From an uncultured Acidobacteriota bacterium (GTDB lineage Bacteria > Acidobacteriota > Thermoanaerobaculia > UBA5066), in NCBI GenBank assembly GCA_903845115.1, contig CAIMWE010000025.1, positions 151,086 to 215,085 on the forward strand: a stretch of DNA of 64,000 nt. The letters are read 5' to 3'. Positions 27,920 to 37,000 of the stretch are shown here, piece by piece; within the stretch, counting starts at the first letter, position 1, and every line of letters starts with the position of its first letter. A model generated the notes under the pieces. The model saw only the letters and a list, made by a program, of their open reading frames with translations, was not told the DNA's origin and did no database searches. A program made the position numbers and the translations under genes.

Positions 27920-28828
27920 ATGGCCTCACCGCGGCCCTCCCTCCTCGTCCTGCTCGCGTTCGCCTCGATCTACCTGGTCTGGGGCTCGACGTACCTCGCC
28001 ATCCGGATCGCCCTCGAGACGCTCCCCCCGTTCACGATGGCCGGGATCCGGTATCTCTTCGCGGGCATCGTCCTGGGCGCCGTCGCGTGGCGCCGGGGGG
28101 CCCCGCCGGTCCGGGCGGCGCACCTGGGCCCGGCGCTCCTCCTCGGGGCGCTCCTCTTCCTGGGCGGGAACGGCTCGGTCGTCTGGGCGGAGCAGCGGAT
28201 CTCGTCCGGTCTCGCCGCCCTGCTGATCGCCAGCGAGCCGCTCTGGGTAGCGCTCCTCCTGCTCCGCCGCGCCGAGGAGCGCCCGTCCCCCAGGGTGTTC
28301 GGAGCCATCGCGCTCGGGCTCCTCGGCCTCGCGATCCTGACCGACCCGTTCTCCGGGAAGGCCGCGGCGGACCTGCTCGGGTCCGGCGTCGTCGTCCTCG
28401 GGGCCCTCTCCTGGGCGGCCGGCTCCCTCGCCTCGCGGACGGCCACGCTCCCCTCCTCGCCCGTCCAGTCGGGAGCGCTCCAGATGGCGGCGGGCGGGGC
28501 GATCCTCCTCCTCTGCGGGGCGGCCTCCGGGGAATTCGGGAGGATCGTCTGGTCCGCCGTCTCTCTCCGGTCGGCCCTGGCCCTCAGCTACCTCGCTCTC
28601 TTCGGCTCCATCGTCGCCTTCACGGCGTACCTCTGGCTCCTGAAGGTGGCCGATCCCTCGCTCGTCTCGACGTACGCGTTCGTGAACCCCGTCGTCGCCG
28701 TCCTGCTCGGGTGGGGCGTGGGAGGAGAGGCGCTCTCGGTCCGGATGGCCGTCGCGGCCGCGCTGATCGTCCTCGCGGTCGTCCTGATCACGTCCGGACG
28801 AAAGCGCCGCCCCGCCCCTGGCTCGTGA
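27920..28828 (+). CDS. EamA family (YedA-like) drug/metabolite exporter
   Basis: 302 residues with ten predicted helices forming two EamA repeats. The start of the first repeat, YLVWGSTYLAIRIALETLPP, and the second-repeat segment SYLALFGSIVAFTAYLWLL are typical of the YedA branch of the 10-TMS DMT superfamily. Substrates of this branch are mostly unknown metabolites or amino acids. It follows the NagA-like gene by 6 bases, suggesting one transcript; whether the product of the deacetylase is exported is speculation. It converges on the thioredoxin-fold gene. Confidence 0.85.
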   Translation: MASPRPSLLVLLAFASIYLVWGSTYLAIRIALETLPPFTMAGIRYLFAGIVLGAVAWRRGAPPVRAAHLGPALLLGALLFLGGNGSVVWAEQRISSGLAALLIASEPLWVALLLLRRAEERPSPRVFGAIALGLLGLAILTDPFSGKAAADLLGSGVVVLGALSWAAGSLASRTATLPSSPVQSGALQMAAGGAILLLCGAASGEFGRIVWSAVSLRSALALSYLALFGSIVAFTAYLWLLKVADPSLVSTYAFVNPVVAVLLGWGVGGEALSVRMAVAAALIVLAVVLITSGRKRRPAPGS

Positions 28829-28834
28829 CGGGCC

Positions 28835-29407
28835 CTACTCGATCGTCCCCCCGCCGAGGGCCTGCGACAGGTGCCCCGGCGCGGCCCCCAGCCAGTCGAG
28901 CCGGCCGCGGGCCTGGCTGGAGAGCTTCCCTTCCGCGTTGAAGAACATCGTCTCCATCGGCCGCTTGCTGTTCAGCTTCTGGGTCGTGTCGCCGGAGGGG
29001 TCCAGGACGATCTCGCCGGGCGTCGGCAGCTGCAAGCCGTTCCGGGCGAGCCACGCGTCCACCGCTCCGAAGTCGCGATCCTGCGCGACCAGGACGAACT
29101 CGACCCGCCCGTCCGCGCCGACGTTCTGCTGGAACCGGAGGAGACCGCGCAGCTCGTCCGCGGCTTCCGGGACCGCCGTGCTGAAGAAGTGGACGACCAG
29201 GACGTGCCCGGGACGCCCCACGAGGTTCCGGGGTTTCCCCGACCGGGTCTCCACCATCAGCCGTCCCCCCGCGTCGAGGTTGAGGATGCCGTGGTCGTGG
29301 TCCGGGTGGGACGCCGGGACCAGGGAGAGGTAGTAGGAATAGGCCGCGAGGGCTCCCGCGGCGAGGATCGCAAGCCCGAGCACGGTCCTTCTCTGGTTCG
29401 TGTTCAT
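28835..29407 (-). CDS. Membrane-anchored thioredoxin-fold protein lacking the CxxC
   Basis: 190 residues: one N-terminal helix (LGLAILAAGALAAYSYYLSLV) anchors the rest outside the cytoplasm. The soluble part follows the TlpA/redoxin plan: VLVVHFFSTAVPEAADEL at residues 69-86 stands where FWATWCPPCxxE occurs in TlpA, and VEFVLVAQDRDFGAVDAWL matches the following strand-helix. The active-site cysteines are replaced (STAVPE), and there is no Cys in the whole protein, so it cannot be a disulfide reductase. PSGDTTQKL and PMETMFF resemble the conserved cis-Pro region. It may bind a partner or ligand. TAGAAT lies 6 bases before the ATG. Confidence 0.7.
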   Translation of the reverse strand: MNTNQRRTVLGLAILAAGALAAYSYYLSLVPASHPDHDHGILNLDAGGRLMVETRSGKPRNLVGRPGHVLVVHFFSTAVPEAADELRGLLRFQQNVGADGRVEFVLVAQDRDFGAVDAWLARNGLQLPTPGEIVLDPSGDTTQKLNSKRPMETMFFNAEGKLSSQARGRLDWLGAAPGHLSQALGGGTIE

Positions 29408-29413
29408 CCCCCG

Positions 29414-29419
29414 ATTCTA
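29414..29419 (-). promoter_or_regulatory. Candidate -10 box for leaderless thioredoxin-fold gene
   Basis: TAGAAT on the minus strand, one mismatch from consensus TATAAT, then six bases (CGGGGG) and the ATG at 29407. Confidence 0.45.
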
Positions 29420-29490
29420 CGAACGGTCCTCGTTCCCTGCCGCATCCGGAATCCTCCCCCCGGGTTTCCGGCGCAGAATGGGCCGTGGAC

Positions 29491-30408
29491 ATGCGCATCG
29501 CCGTGACCGGCGGAACGGGGCTGATCGGCCTGGCGATCTGCAGGAAACTCGTGAACCAGGGCGCCGAGGTCGTGGCGGTCACGCGGGACCCCTCCCGGGC
29601 CCGGGCGACGCTTCCCGAGGGGGTCGAGGCCGTTCCGTGGCCGGGCGGCGCGGAGGAGGCCGCCCCCCTGGGAGGCATCGACGCCGTCGTGAACCTCGCC
29701 GGCGAGCCGATCGCCCAGCGCTGGTCGCCGGCGGTCAAGAGCCGGCTGAGGGAGAGCCGGGTGAGCACGCTGGATCGGCTCTTCCGATCGATCGAGCGCT
29801 CCCCGTCGCGTCCCGCCGTCCTCGTCAGCGCTTCCGCCATCGGGTACTACGGCGCGCGGGGCGACGAGACGCTGACCGAGGAGAGCGGCCCTGGTTCGGG
29901 GTTCCTGCCCGAGGTCTGCATCGCCTGGGAGGAGGCGGCCCGGCGGTTCGAGGCTCTCGGCATCCGGACGGCGCGGGTCCGGATCGGCGTCGTCCTGGCC
30001 AAGGAAGGGGGGGCGCTCGGACGGATGCTCCCGCTCTTCCGTCTGGGGGTCGGAGGGCCGGTCGGCAGCGGCCGCCAGTGGATGTCGTGGATCCACCTCG
30101 ACGACCTGGTGGACCTCCTGGCCTTCGCCGTCCACGACGGCCGCGCGGCGGGCGCCCTGAACGGGACGGCCCCCGGGCCGGTCACGAACGGGGAGTTCGC
30201 GGCGACGCTGGGGAAGGTGCTGCACCGCCCCGCGGTCGTTCCGGCCCCCGGCGCGGCGCTCCGCGTGGTCTTCGGCGAGATGGCGACCGTCCTCCTCGAC
30301 GGCCAGAAGGTGCTCCCGAGTGGGGCCCAGCAGCTCGGGTTCCCGTTCCGGTACCCCTCCCTGGAGGGCGCGCTCCGGCAGATCCTCCACCCCGCCCACT
30401 CGTGCTAA
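29491..30408 (+). CDS. TIGR01777 family (SDR epimerase-like, YfcH) protein
   Basis: 305 residues from ATG 29491; a GTG two codons earlier (29485) is also possible. The extended short-chain dehydrogenase fold shows TGGTGLIG near residue 7 for the dinucleotide, VNLAGEPI near residue 67, the family hallmark SASAIGYYG near residue 111, and the SWIHLDDLV segment near residue 203. The C-terminal GEMATVLLDGQKVLPS is characteristic of TIGR01777 (YfcH) proteins. Members are conserved in bacteria and plants; their substrate is not settled. The molybdenum hydroxylase begins 9 bases after the stop. Confidence 0.88.
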   Translation: MRIAVTGGTGLIGLAICRKLVNQGAEVVAVTRDPSRARATLPEGVEAVPWPGGAEEAAPLGGIDAVVNLAGEPIAQRWSPAVKSRLRESRVSTLDRLFRSIERSPSRPAVLVSASAIGYYGARGDETLTEESGPGSGFLPEVCIAWEEAARRFEALGIRTARVRIGVVLAKEGGALGRMLPLFRLGVGGPVGSGRQWMSWIHLDDLVDLLAFAVHDGRAAGALNGTAPGPVTNGEFAATLGKVLHRPAVVPAPGAALRVVFGEMATVLLDGQKVLPSGAQQLGFPFRYPSLEGALRQILHPAHSC

Positions 30409-30411
30409 CTT
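30406..30411 (+). promoter_or_regulatory. Candidate -10 box for leaderless molybdenum hydroxylase operon
   Basis: TAACTT overlapping the stop codon of the preceding gene, then AGCTCC and the ATG at 30418. No ribosome site is present. Confidence 0.35.
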
Positions 30412-30417
30412 AGCTCC

Positions 30418-32628
30418 ATGTCGGCGCCGGTCGGTCGGAGCGTTCCCCGCGTGGATGGTCCGGCGAAGGTCACGGGGAAGGCCCTCTACGTCGACGACCT
30501 TCACCCCCCCGGCGTGCTGTACGGGGCGACCGTCCGGAGCACCCTCCCTCGCGGTCGCCTCCGGTCCCTTCAGCCGGACCCGGCGTTCGACTGGACGGGG
30601 CTGACCGTCGTCACGGCCGGGGACGTCCCCCGCAACGTCGTCGCCCTGATCGAGGACGACCAGCCCATCCTCGTTCCCGTGGGCGGAGAGATCCGGCACC
30701 GGGCCGAGGCGCTGGCCCTCGTGGCCGGGGAGGACCGCGAACGGGTCGCGCGAGCGGTCCGTCACCTCATCGCCGAGGTCGAGCCCCTCCCCGCCGTCCT
30801 CTCGATCGCCGAGTCGATGGCCGCCCGCGTCGTGATTCACCGGGACGACAACGTGCAGAAGCGGTACCGGGTCGTGAAGGGAGACGGCGCCGAAGGCCTC
30901 TCGCGGTGCGAGGTCGTGGTGACCGGCACGTACCGGACTCCGCTGCAGGAGCAGCTCTACCTCGAGCCCCAGGGCGTCCTCGCCTGGTGGGAGGCCGGGA
31001 AAGCCCGGCTCACCGGGTCCCTGCAGTGCCCGTACTACGTCGCGAAGGGGATCGAGCGGGCGTTCGACCTCCCCGGCGCCGAGATCGACGTCGTCCAGGC
31101 GGTGACGGGCGGCGGGTTCGGCGGCAAGGAGGAGTACCCCACCCTCCTCGCGCTCCACGCGCTGCTTCTCGCGCGAAAGAGCGGCCGCCCCGTCAAGATG
31201 GTCTACGGGCGGCAAGAGGACATCGAGGCGACGACGAAGCGGCACCCCGCCGAGGTCGAGATCACGACCGGCTGCGACCGCGACGGAACGTTTCGCGCCG
31301 CGTCGATCCGGATCGTCATGGACGGCGGCGCCTACGTCACCCTGACCCCGGTGGTCCTCTCCCGCGGAACCCTTCACGCCTCGGGCGCCTACAGGTGGGA
31401 GGACGTCTCCATCGAGTCGTGCGCCGTCGCCACGAACACGCCTCCGAACGGGGCCTTCCGGGGCTTCGGGGCGCCGCAGACGATCTGGGCCATGGAGCGG
31501 CACGTCGACCGGATCGCCCGGACGCTGGGCGTCGACCCCCTCGAGCTGAGGGAGAAGAACCTCCTCCGCGCCGGAGACACCACCGCCACCGACCAGCGCC
31601 TCTCCGGGTCGGTCGGCGTGGCCGAGTGCGTCGCGCGGGCCACCGAGGCGAGCGGCTACCGCGAGAGACGCGCCCGGGGTCCGGCCCGCGAAGGACGGAA
31701 GGTCCGCGGCATCGGGGTGTCCGTCTTCTTCCACGGATCCGGCTTCACGGGCTCTGGGGAGCAGAAGCTGAAGGGAACGGTCGCCGTCGATCTCCTCCCC
31801 GGGGGCCGGGCGCGCGTCAGGAGCGCGGCGACCGAGATCGGGCAGGGGACCGAGACGGTGTTCCGGCAGATCGCCGCCGCGTCTCTGGGCCTTCCGGTCG
31901 ACGGGATCGACGTCTCCGTCCCGTCCACCGCGAACGTCCCCGACTCCGGCCCCACCGTCGCCTCCAGGACGGTGATGATCGTCGGGTCGCTCGTCGAGAA
32001 GGCGGCGAGGGAGATCCGGGACCGCGTCGACGGCGAGAGGTCCGCCGGCGGCGGCTCCTTCGCCGAGGCCGGCGACCGGCTGCTCGCGAGGGAGGGGGCG
32101 GTCAGCACCGTCGCGACGTACGCGCCCCCGCCGGGAGTCCGCTGGGACGACGCCACGTACAGCGGCGACGCCTATCCCGTCTTCGGCTGGGCGTGCGACG
32201 TGGCCGAGGTGGAGGTGGACCTCGACACGTTCGAGACGAGGGTCGTCGAGTTCTGGAGCGCGGTCGACGTGGGGCGGGCGATCCACCCCGGGATGTGCCG
32301 CGGCCAGATCGAGGGCGGGACGCTCCAGGCGATCGGCTGGGCCATGTCCGAGGAGGTCGTGACGTCCGGCGGCCAGATCCTGAACCCGAGGATGACGAAC
32401 TACATCGTCCCGACGAGCCTCGACGCCCCGCCGTTCACGACGATCCTCGTCGAGCACCCCTACGCTCACGGACCCGGAGGCGGCGCCAAGGGACTCGGGG
32501 AGCTGCCGATGGACGGAGCGGCCCCGGCGATCGCCTCCGCGGTGGAGCACGCGACCGGCCTCGTGGCCGACGCGCTCCCGCTCCTCCCCGAACGGCTCTT
32601 CGAGCTGGCCCAGGGAGCCAGGCCGTGA
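30418..32628 (+). CDS. Xanthine dehydrogenase-type molybdenum hydroxylase, molybdopterin-binding subunit
   Basis: 736 residues. After an N-terminal aldehyde oxidase/xanthine dehydrogenase a/b hammerhead domain (KVTGKALYVDD near residue 17), the molybdopterin part shows VTGGGFGGKE near residue 227, GAFRGFGAPQ near residue 345 with the active-site Arg, QGTETVFRQ, and GAKGLGELPMDG near residue 687 with the catalytic Glu. All functional landmarks are intact. The substrate could be a purine or an aldehyde/aromatic carboxylate; no nearby gene decides this. The stop overlaps the GTG of the 2Fe-2S subunit. Mo-cofactor insertion genes (XdhC/CoxI type) are not in the window. Confidence 0.88.
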   Translation: MSAPVGRSVPRVDGPAKVTGKALYVDDLHPPGVLYGATVRSTLPRGRLRSLQPDPAFDWTGLTVVTAGDVPRNVVALIEDDQPILVPVGGEIRHRAEALALVAGEDRERVARAVRHLIAEVEPLPAVLSIAESMAARVVIHRDDNVQKRYRVVKGDGAEGLSRCEVVVTGTYRTPLQEQLYLEPQGVLAWWEAGKARLTGSLQCPYYVAKGIERAFDLPGAEIDVVQAVTGGGFGGKEEYPTLLALHALLLARKSGRPVKMVYGRQEDIEATTKRHPAEVEITTGCDRDGTFRAASIRIVMDGGAYVTLTPVVLSRGTLHASGAYRWEDVSIESCAVATNTPPNGAFRGFGAPQTIWAMERHVDRIARTLGVDPLELREKNLLRAGDTTATDQRLSGSVGVAECVARATEASGYRERRARGPAREGRKVRGIGVSVFFHGSGFTGSGEQKLKGTVAVDLLPGGRARVRSAATEIGQGTETVFRQIAAASLGLPVDGIDVSVPSTANVPDSGPTVASRTVMIVGSLVEKAAREIRDRVDGERSAGGGSFAEAGDRLLAREGAVSTVATYAPPPGVRWDDATYSGDAYPVFGWACDVAEVEVDLDTFETRVVEFWSAVDVGRAIHPGMCRGQIEGGTLQAIGWAMSEEVVTSGGQILNPRMTNYIVPTSLDAPPFTTILVEHPYAHGPGGGAKGLGELPMDGAAPAIASAVEHATGLVADALPLLPERLFELAQGARP

Positions 32629-33092
32629 GGGTCGACTTCATCCTCAACGGGGCCCCCTGCTCCGCGGACGCCCCGCCTCTCGCCCGTCTCCTGGACGTCC
32701 TCCGCGAGACGCTCCGTCTCACCGGCACGAAGGAGGGCTGCGGCGAGGGGGAGTGCGGCAGCTGCACCGTCCTCCTCGACGGGACCCCCGTGAATTCCTG
32801 CCTCGTCGCCTTCGGCCAGTGCGAGGGACGGTCCGTCACGACGGTCGAGGGGCTCTCGGGGTCCGGCCCGCTCACCCCCACGCAGCGGTCCTTCGTCGAG
32901 GAGGGAGGGACCCAGTGCGGCTTCTGCACGCCGGGCGTCCTCGTCTCCCTCGAGGCCCTGAGGACCAGGGACGCCCACCCGAGCGAGGGGGCGATCCGCG
33001 AGGCGGTGGCCGGGAACATCTGCCGTTGCACCGGGTACGCGCGAATCGTCGCGGCCGCCCGGAACGCGGCGGGCGACGGGGAGCCGGAATGA
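32625..33092 (+). CDS. Molybdenum hydroxylase, 2Fe-2S subunit
   Basis: 155 residues. GTG start overlaps the previous stop as GTGA. The N-terminal plant-type ferredoxin domain supplies CGEGECGSC with a fourth Cys in VNSC, and the helical domain supplies CGFCTPG and CRCTGY for the second cluster, the usual eight cysteines of the family. Electrons pass from the Mo site through these clusters to the FAD subunit. The gene order Mo, Fe-S, FAD is less common than FAD, Fe-S, Mo. Confidence 0.92.
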   Translation: MRVDFILNGAPCSADAPPLARLLDVLRETLRLTGTKEGCGEGECGSCTVLLDGTPVNSCLVAFGQCEGRSVTTVEGLSGSGPLTPTQRSFVEEGGTQCGFCTPGVLVSLEALRTRDAHPSEGAIREAVAGNICRCTGYARIVAAARNAAGDGEPE

Positions 33093-33967
33093 CCTCGCCG
33101 CCCCTCGCCGCCCTCCCCTTCGTTTCGCCCTCCGGGCTCCCGGAGGTCCTGGGGTTGCTCGCCGACCGGAGCGCCCGGGGCGACGAGACCGTCCTCCTGG
33201 CGGGCGGGACCGACTGGTACGTCGATCGCCAAGCCCGGCTGCCGCTCCCGGGCCTCCCCCTCGTCGTCGACCTGACGCGGGTGACGGCCCTCCGGGCGAT
33301 CGACCTCCACGGGGAGAGGCTCGTCCTCGGCGGCGCCACCACCTACGAGGACCTTCGCCGCAGCCCGGTCGTCTCCTCCCGGGCTCCGCTTCTCGCCCGA
33401 ATGGCGGCCACGGTCGGAGCCGCGCAGATCCAGGCGCGGGGGACGCTGGCCGGGAACCTCGCCAGCGGCTCGCCGGCCGCGGACGGCGTCGCCGCCCTCG
33501 CCGCGCTGGACGCCGACCTCGTCCTCGCGAGCCGGGAGGGAGAGCGCCGGGTCCGGCTCGCCGACTTCTACACCGGATACCGGCGGTCGGTCCGCCGGCC
33601 GGACGAGCTGATCGCCCGGATCGAGGTCGCGCTCCCCGGCCTGCCGTCCCGCCAGGCCTGGAGGAAGGTCGGGGCCCGCGGCGCGCAAGCGATCTCGAAG
33701 GTGGCCCTGGCCGGGATGGCGGTGGTCGAGGAGGGCCGGATCGCGCGAATCGGGCTCGGGATGGCCTCCGTCGCCCCGACGACCTCGTTCCTGCCGTCCG
33801 TCCGCGCCCTCGCTCTCGGCCGGTCCCCCGGGGAGCTCTCCGGCAGCGCCCTCGACGAGGCCACGGGCCGGGACATCTCTCCGATCGACGACGTCCGGTC
33901 CACGGCGGCCTATCGCCTCCACGTGGCCCGGGCGCTGGTCCGGAACTTCTTCGCCTCGCTGGGCTGA
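33089..33967 (+). CDS. Molybdenum hydroxylase, FAD-binding subunit
   Basis: 292 residues; the ATG overlaps the previous stop as ATGA at 33089-33092. FAD-binding motifs of the CO-dehydrogenase medium-chain family are visible: VLLAGGTDWYVD near residue 34, QIQARGTLAGNLASGSPAAD near residue 114, and a C-terminal CODH-C domain (RKVGARGAQAISKVALAG). It completes the three-subunit enzyme and passes electrons to NAD or another acceptor. The FAD loop is QIQARGTLAGN, where many homologues have QIRNRGTIGGN. Confidence 0.9.
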   Translation: MTSPPLAALPFVSPSGLPEVLGLLADRSARGDETVLLAGGTDWYVDRQARLPLPGLPLVVDLTRVTALRAIDLHGERLVLGGATTYEDLRRSPVVSSRAPLLARMAATVGAAQIQARGTLAGNLASGSPAADGVAALAALDADLVLASREGERRVRLADFYTGYRRSVRRPDELIARIEVALPGLPSRQAWRKVGARGAQAISKVALAGMAVVEEGRIARIGLGMASVAPTTSFLPSVRALALGRSPGELSGSALDEATGRDISPIDDVRSTAAYRLHVARALVRNFFASLG

Positions 33968-34032
33968 CGGCCCGCGCCGGGGTCAGGAGTACTTGCCGCC
34001 GCACTCGGGGCGGAACTTCGGGCACTTCCTCT

Positions 34033-37000
34033 TCACGGCCGGAGCGGCATCGTGGGCTGGCCCGCGGACGGCCCGGGAGCCTCGGGGGGCGGGGCCTCGG
34101 GCCGGCCGAGGGCGTACCCCTGCGCGTACTCGACGCCGAGCTCGCGGAGGATCGGGATCGTCCCGAGCGTCTCGACCGACTCCGCGATGGTCTCCTTCCC
34201 GAGCGTGTGCGCCACCGTGTCGATCGCCTTGACCAGCGCCCGGTTCCTGACGTTGACCTCGAGGTCGCGGATGAACGACCCGTCGATCTTCACGAAGTCC
34301 ACGGGAAGGCTCTTGAGGTAGGTGAACGACGAGAACCCCGTCCCGAAATCGTCGAGCGCGAACCGGCAGCCGAGCCGGTTGAGCCGCCGCATCCACTCGC
34401 GGGCGGCCACGATGTCCCGGACCGCGGTCGTCTCGGTGATCTCGAACGACATCCGTCCCGCCGCGACGCCGCTGGACCGGATCCGGTCCTCGATCTCCTC
34501 CAGGAGGCTCTCCTGGCCGAGGCTGGGCCCGGAGAGGTTGACGAAGACGCCTCCCGCCGGCTCGGCCGCCAGCTTCGCGAGGACCTGCTCGATCACCCAA
34601 AGGTCGATCTGGGGCATCAGCCCGAAGCGCTCCGCGGGCGCGAGGAACTTCCCGAGCAGCACGACGGCCCCCTCTTCGTCCCGGAATCGCAGGAGCGCCT
34701 CGTGGAAGACCGTCTCCGCGCTCTCCACGAGGACGATCGGCTGGAAGTGCAGCAGGAAGCGGTCCTCGCGAAGGCCCCGCTTGATCCGCGTCGCCCAGTC
34801 CCCGGCTTCGGCCGACGCGCTGCGGCGCCAGCGTCCCGAGTCGAAGACGACGATCCGGTTCCGGCCCTGCTCCTTGGCGGCATAGAGCGCCGAGTCGGCC
34901 ATCGAAAGGATGGAGGTCGCGTCGGACAGCCCGTCGATCGGGACGACGCCGACGCTGATCCCGAGCTCGAAGACGCGGCCCGCGACCTCGAACCGGTGCT
35001 CGTCGACCGTCCGGCGGAGGCGCTCGGCGGTCAACCGGCCGACCTCCACGGGGATCCCCTCCAGGAGGATCACGAACTCGTCCCCGCCCAGGCGGGCGAT
35101 CTCGTCCCCGCTCCGGAGATCCCGCGACAGAAGGCCCGCGAGCTCCACGAGCAGCTGGTCGCCGGGCCCGTGCCCCACCGTGTCGTTGACGACCTTGAAG
35201 TTGTCCATGTCGAGGAGGAGGAGGGTGGCCGGTGAGCCGCGCCGCGCCCGGGCGATGCTCCGGTCGATCGAGCCGGCCAGGGCCCGCCGGTTCGGGAGGT
35301 CGGTGAGCGGGTCGTGCAGGGCGAGGTGCTCGATGCGCTCCTCGCTCTTCTTCCGGGCGGTCACGTCCTGCTTGATCGCGACGAAGTGGCTGACCTCCCC
35401 CGTCGCCCCCCGCACCGGCGTGACGGTCTGCTCCTCCACGTAGACGGAGCCGTCCTTCTTGCGGTTGTAGATCTCGCCTCGCCAGACCTGACCCGCGAGG
35501 ATCATCTCCCAGAGAGCCTCGAAGAACCGCCGGTCGTGCTGACCGGAGTTCAGGAACCGGAGGTTCTTCCCGAGGACCTCGTGAGATTCGTAGCCGGTCA
35601 GCTCGGTGAAAGCCCGGTTGATCCACTGGACCTGCCCCGCGCGATCCGTGATCACGACGGCGTTCGCGGCCGACTCGAGGGCCGTCGTCTGGAGGCTGAT
35701 CGTCTCGGCCTGGGAAGCCTCGAGGGTCGAGAGCGCGATCTGATCCGCGAACCGTCCGAGCAGGGCGACCTCCGGCTCCGAGAACGCCCTTTCCTTCGAG
35801 CCGTAGACGGTCAGGGCGCCCGTGACCGCCTCGTCGACGATCAGCGGAAACGAGATCGCCGACCGCAGGCCGTAGCTCTCCGCCCGCGCGAGCCAGGGAG
35901 CGAACGCCGACGCCGTCACGCTTTCCAGGATCACCGGACGCCCCGACCGGATCGCCCGGCCCACGGGACCGCTCCCCTCGGGCGTCTCGTCCCACCGGAC
36001 CGAGACCTCCTCGACGTAGCGCCGCGCGGACCCTCCCGCCGCCATCGGCCCCACCGAGCCGTCCGGGTTCTTCAGGCCGATCCAGGCGAGCGGGAAATCG
36101 AGGCGGCGAGCCAGCTCCGAGCACAGGAACCCGAAGACCTCGCCCTTCTTCTCGTGGCGGAGGATCTTCCGGTCGACCTCGTGAAGGAGCCCGAGGACCA
36201 GGTCTCGCCGCTTCCGGTCCGTCACGTCCCGCGTCCCGAAGACGATCCCCCGGGGCTCGCCCGCCTCGTCCCGCACCAGGTTCCCGGCCGACTCCGCCCA
36301 GAGGACCCGGCCGTCCCGGTGGAGACACCGGTGCTCCATCAGGGCGCTCCCGCTGGACCGGACGCCCAGGCCGAAGGCTCTCACGTTCTCGACGTCCTCG
36401 GGGTGGATCCAGCGGAAGACGGACTGGCCGATCAGCTCCTCCGGCGTCCAGCCGTCCGCGGCGAGGTGGGAGGGGCTCGCGAACTGGATGACGCCTCGCA
36501 GGTCGGTCTGCGTCACGACGTCGAGCATGTTGTCGGTCACCGTCTTCAGGAGCCTGGCCGCCTCCCGGTGGGCGCGATCCACGCGCCGGCTCTCGGTCTG
36601 GTCCCGCGCGACGCAGACGACCGTGTCGGCCTCGAGGGGGGCGATGCGCGCCTCGAACACCCGGTGGCCGGCGGGGACGTCGAGCTCGTACTCGAGGGTC
36701 TGCATCGTCCGGTCGGCCAGGCAGCGCCGGATCGCCCCGAGCATCAGCTCCGCCGGCTCCGGCGGCATCACCTGGTCGATGGTGCTCCTCAGGAGCGTCT
36801 TGGCGGGGGCGACCAGCTGCTCGGGCACGGGCGCCTGGACGCTCCGGTAGGCCCCCTGCCCGTCGATCACGAAGACCAGGTCGGGGAGCGCCTGGAGGAT
36901 CGCCCGGTGGCGGTTCTCGCTCTCGCGGAGGGCTTTCTCGGCCCGCTTCCACTCGATCGCCTGGGCGACGAACGACGCGACGAAGACGAGGAGATCTCGG

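Noticed and set aside
33983..34036. Short minus-strand reading with two cysteines (KRKCPKFRPECGGKYS) after the Mo-hydroxylase genes
   Set aside because: Only 17 codons from its nearest GTG and no ribosome site. It continues upstream only as a shadow frame of the GGDEF-EAL gene.
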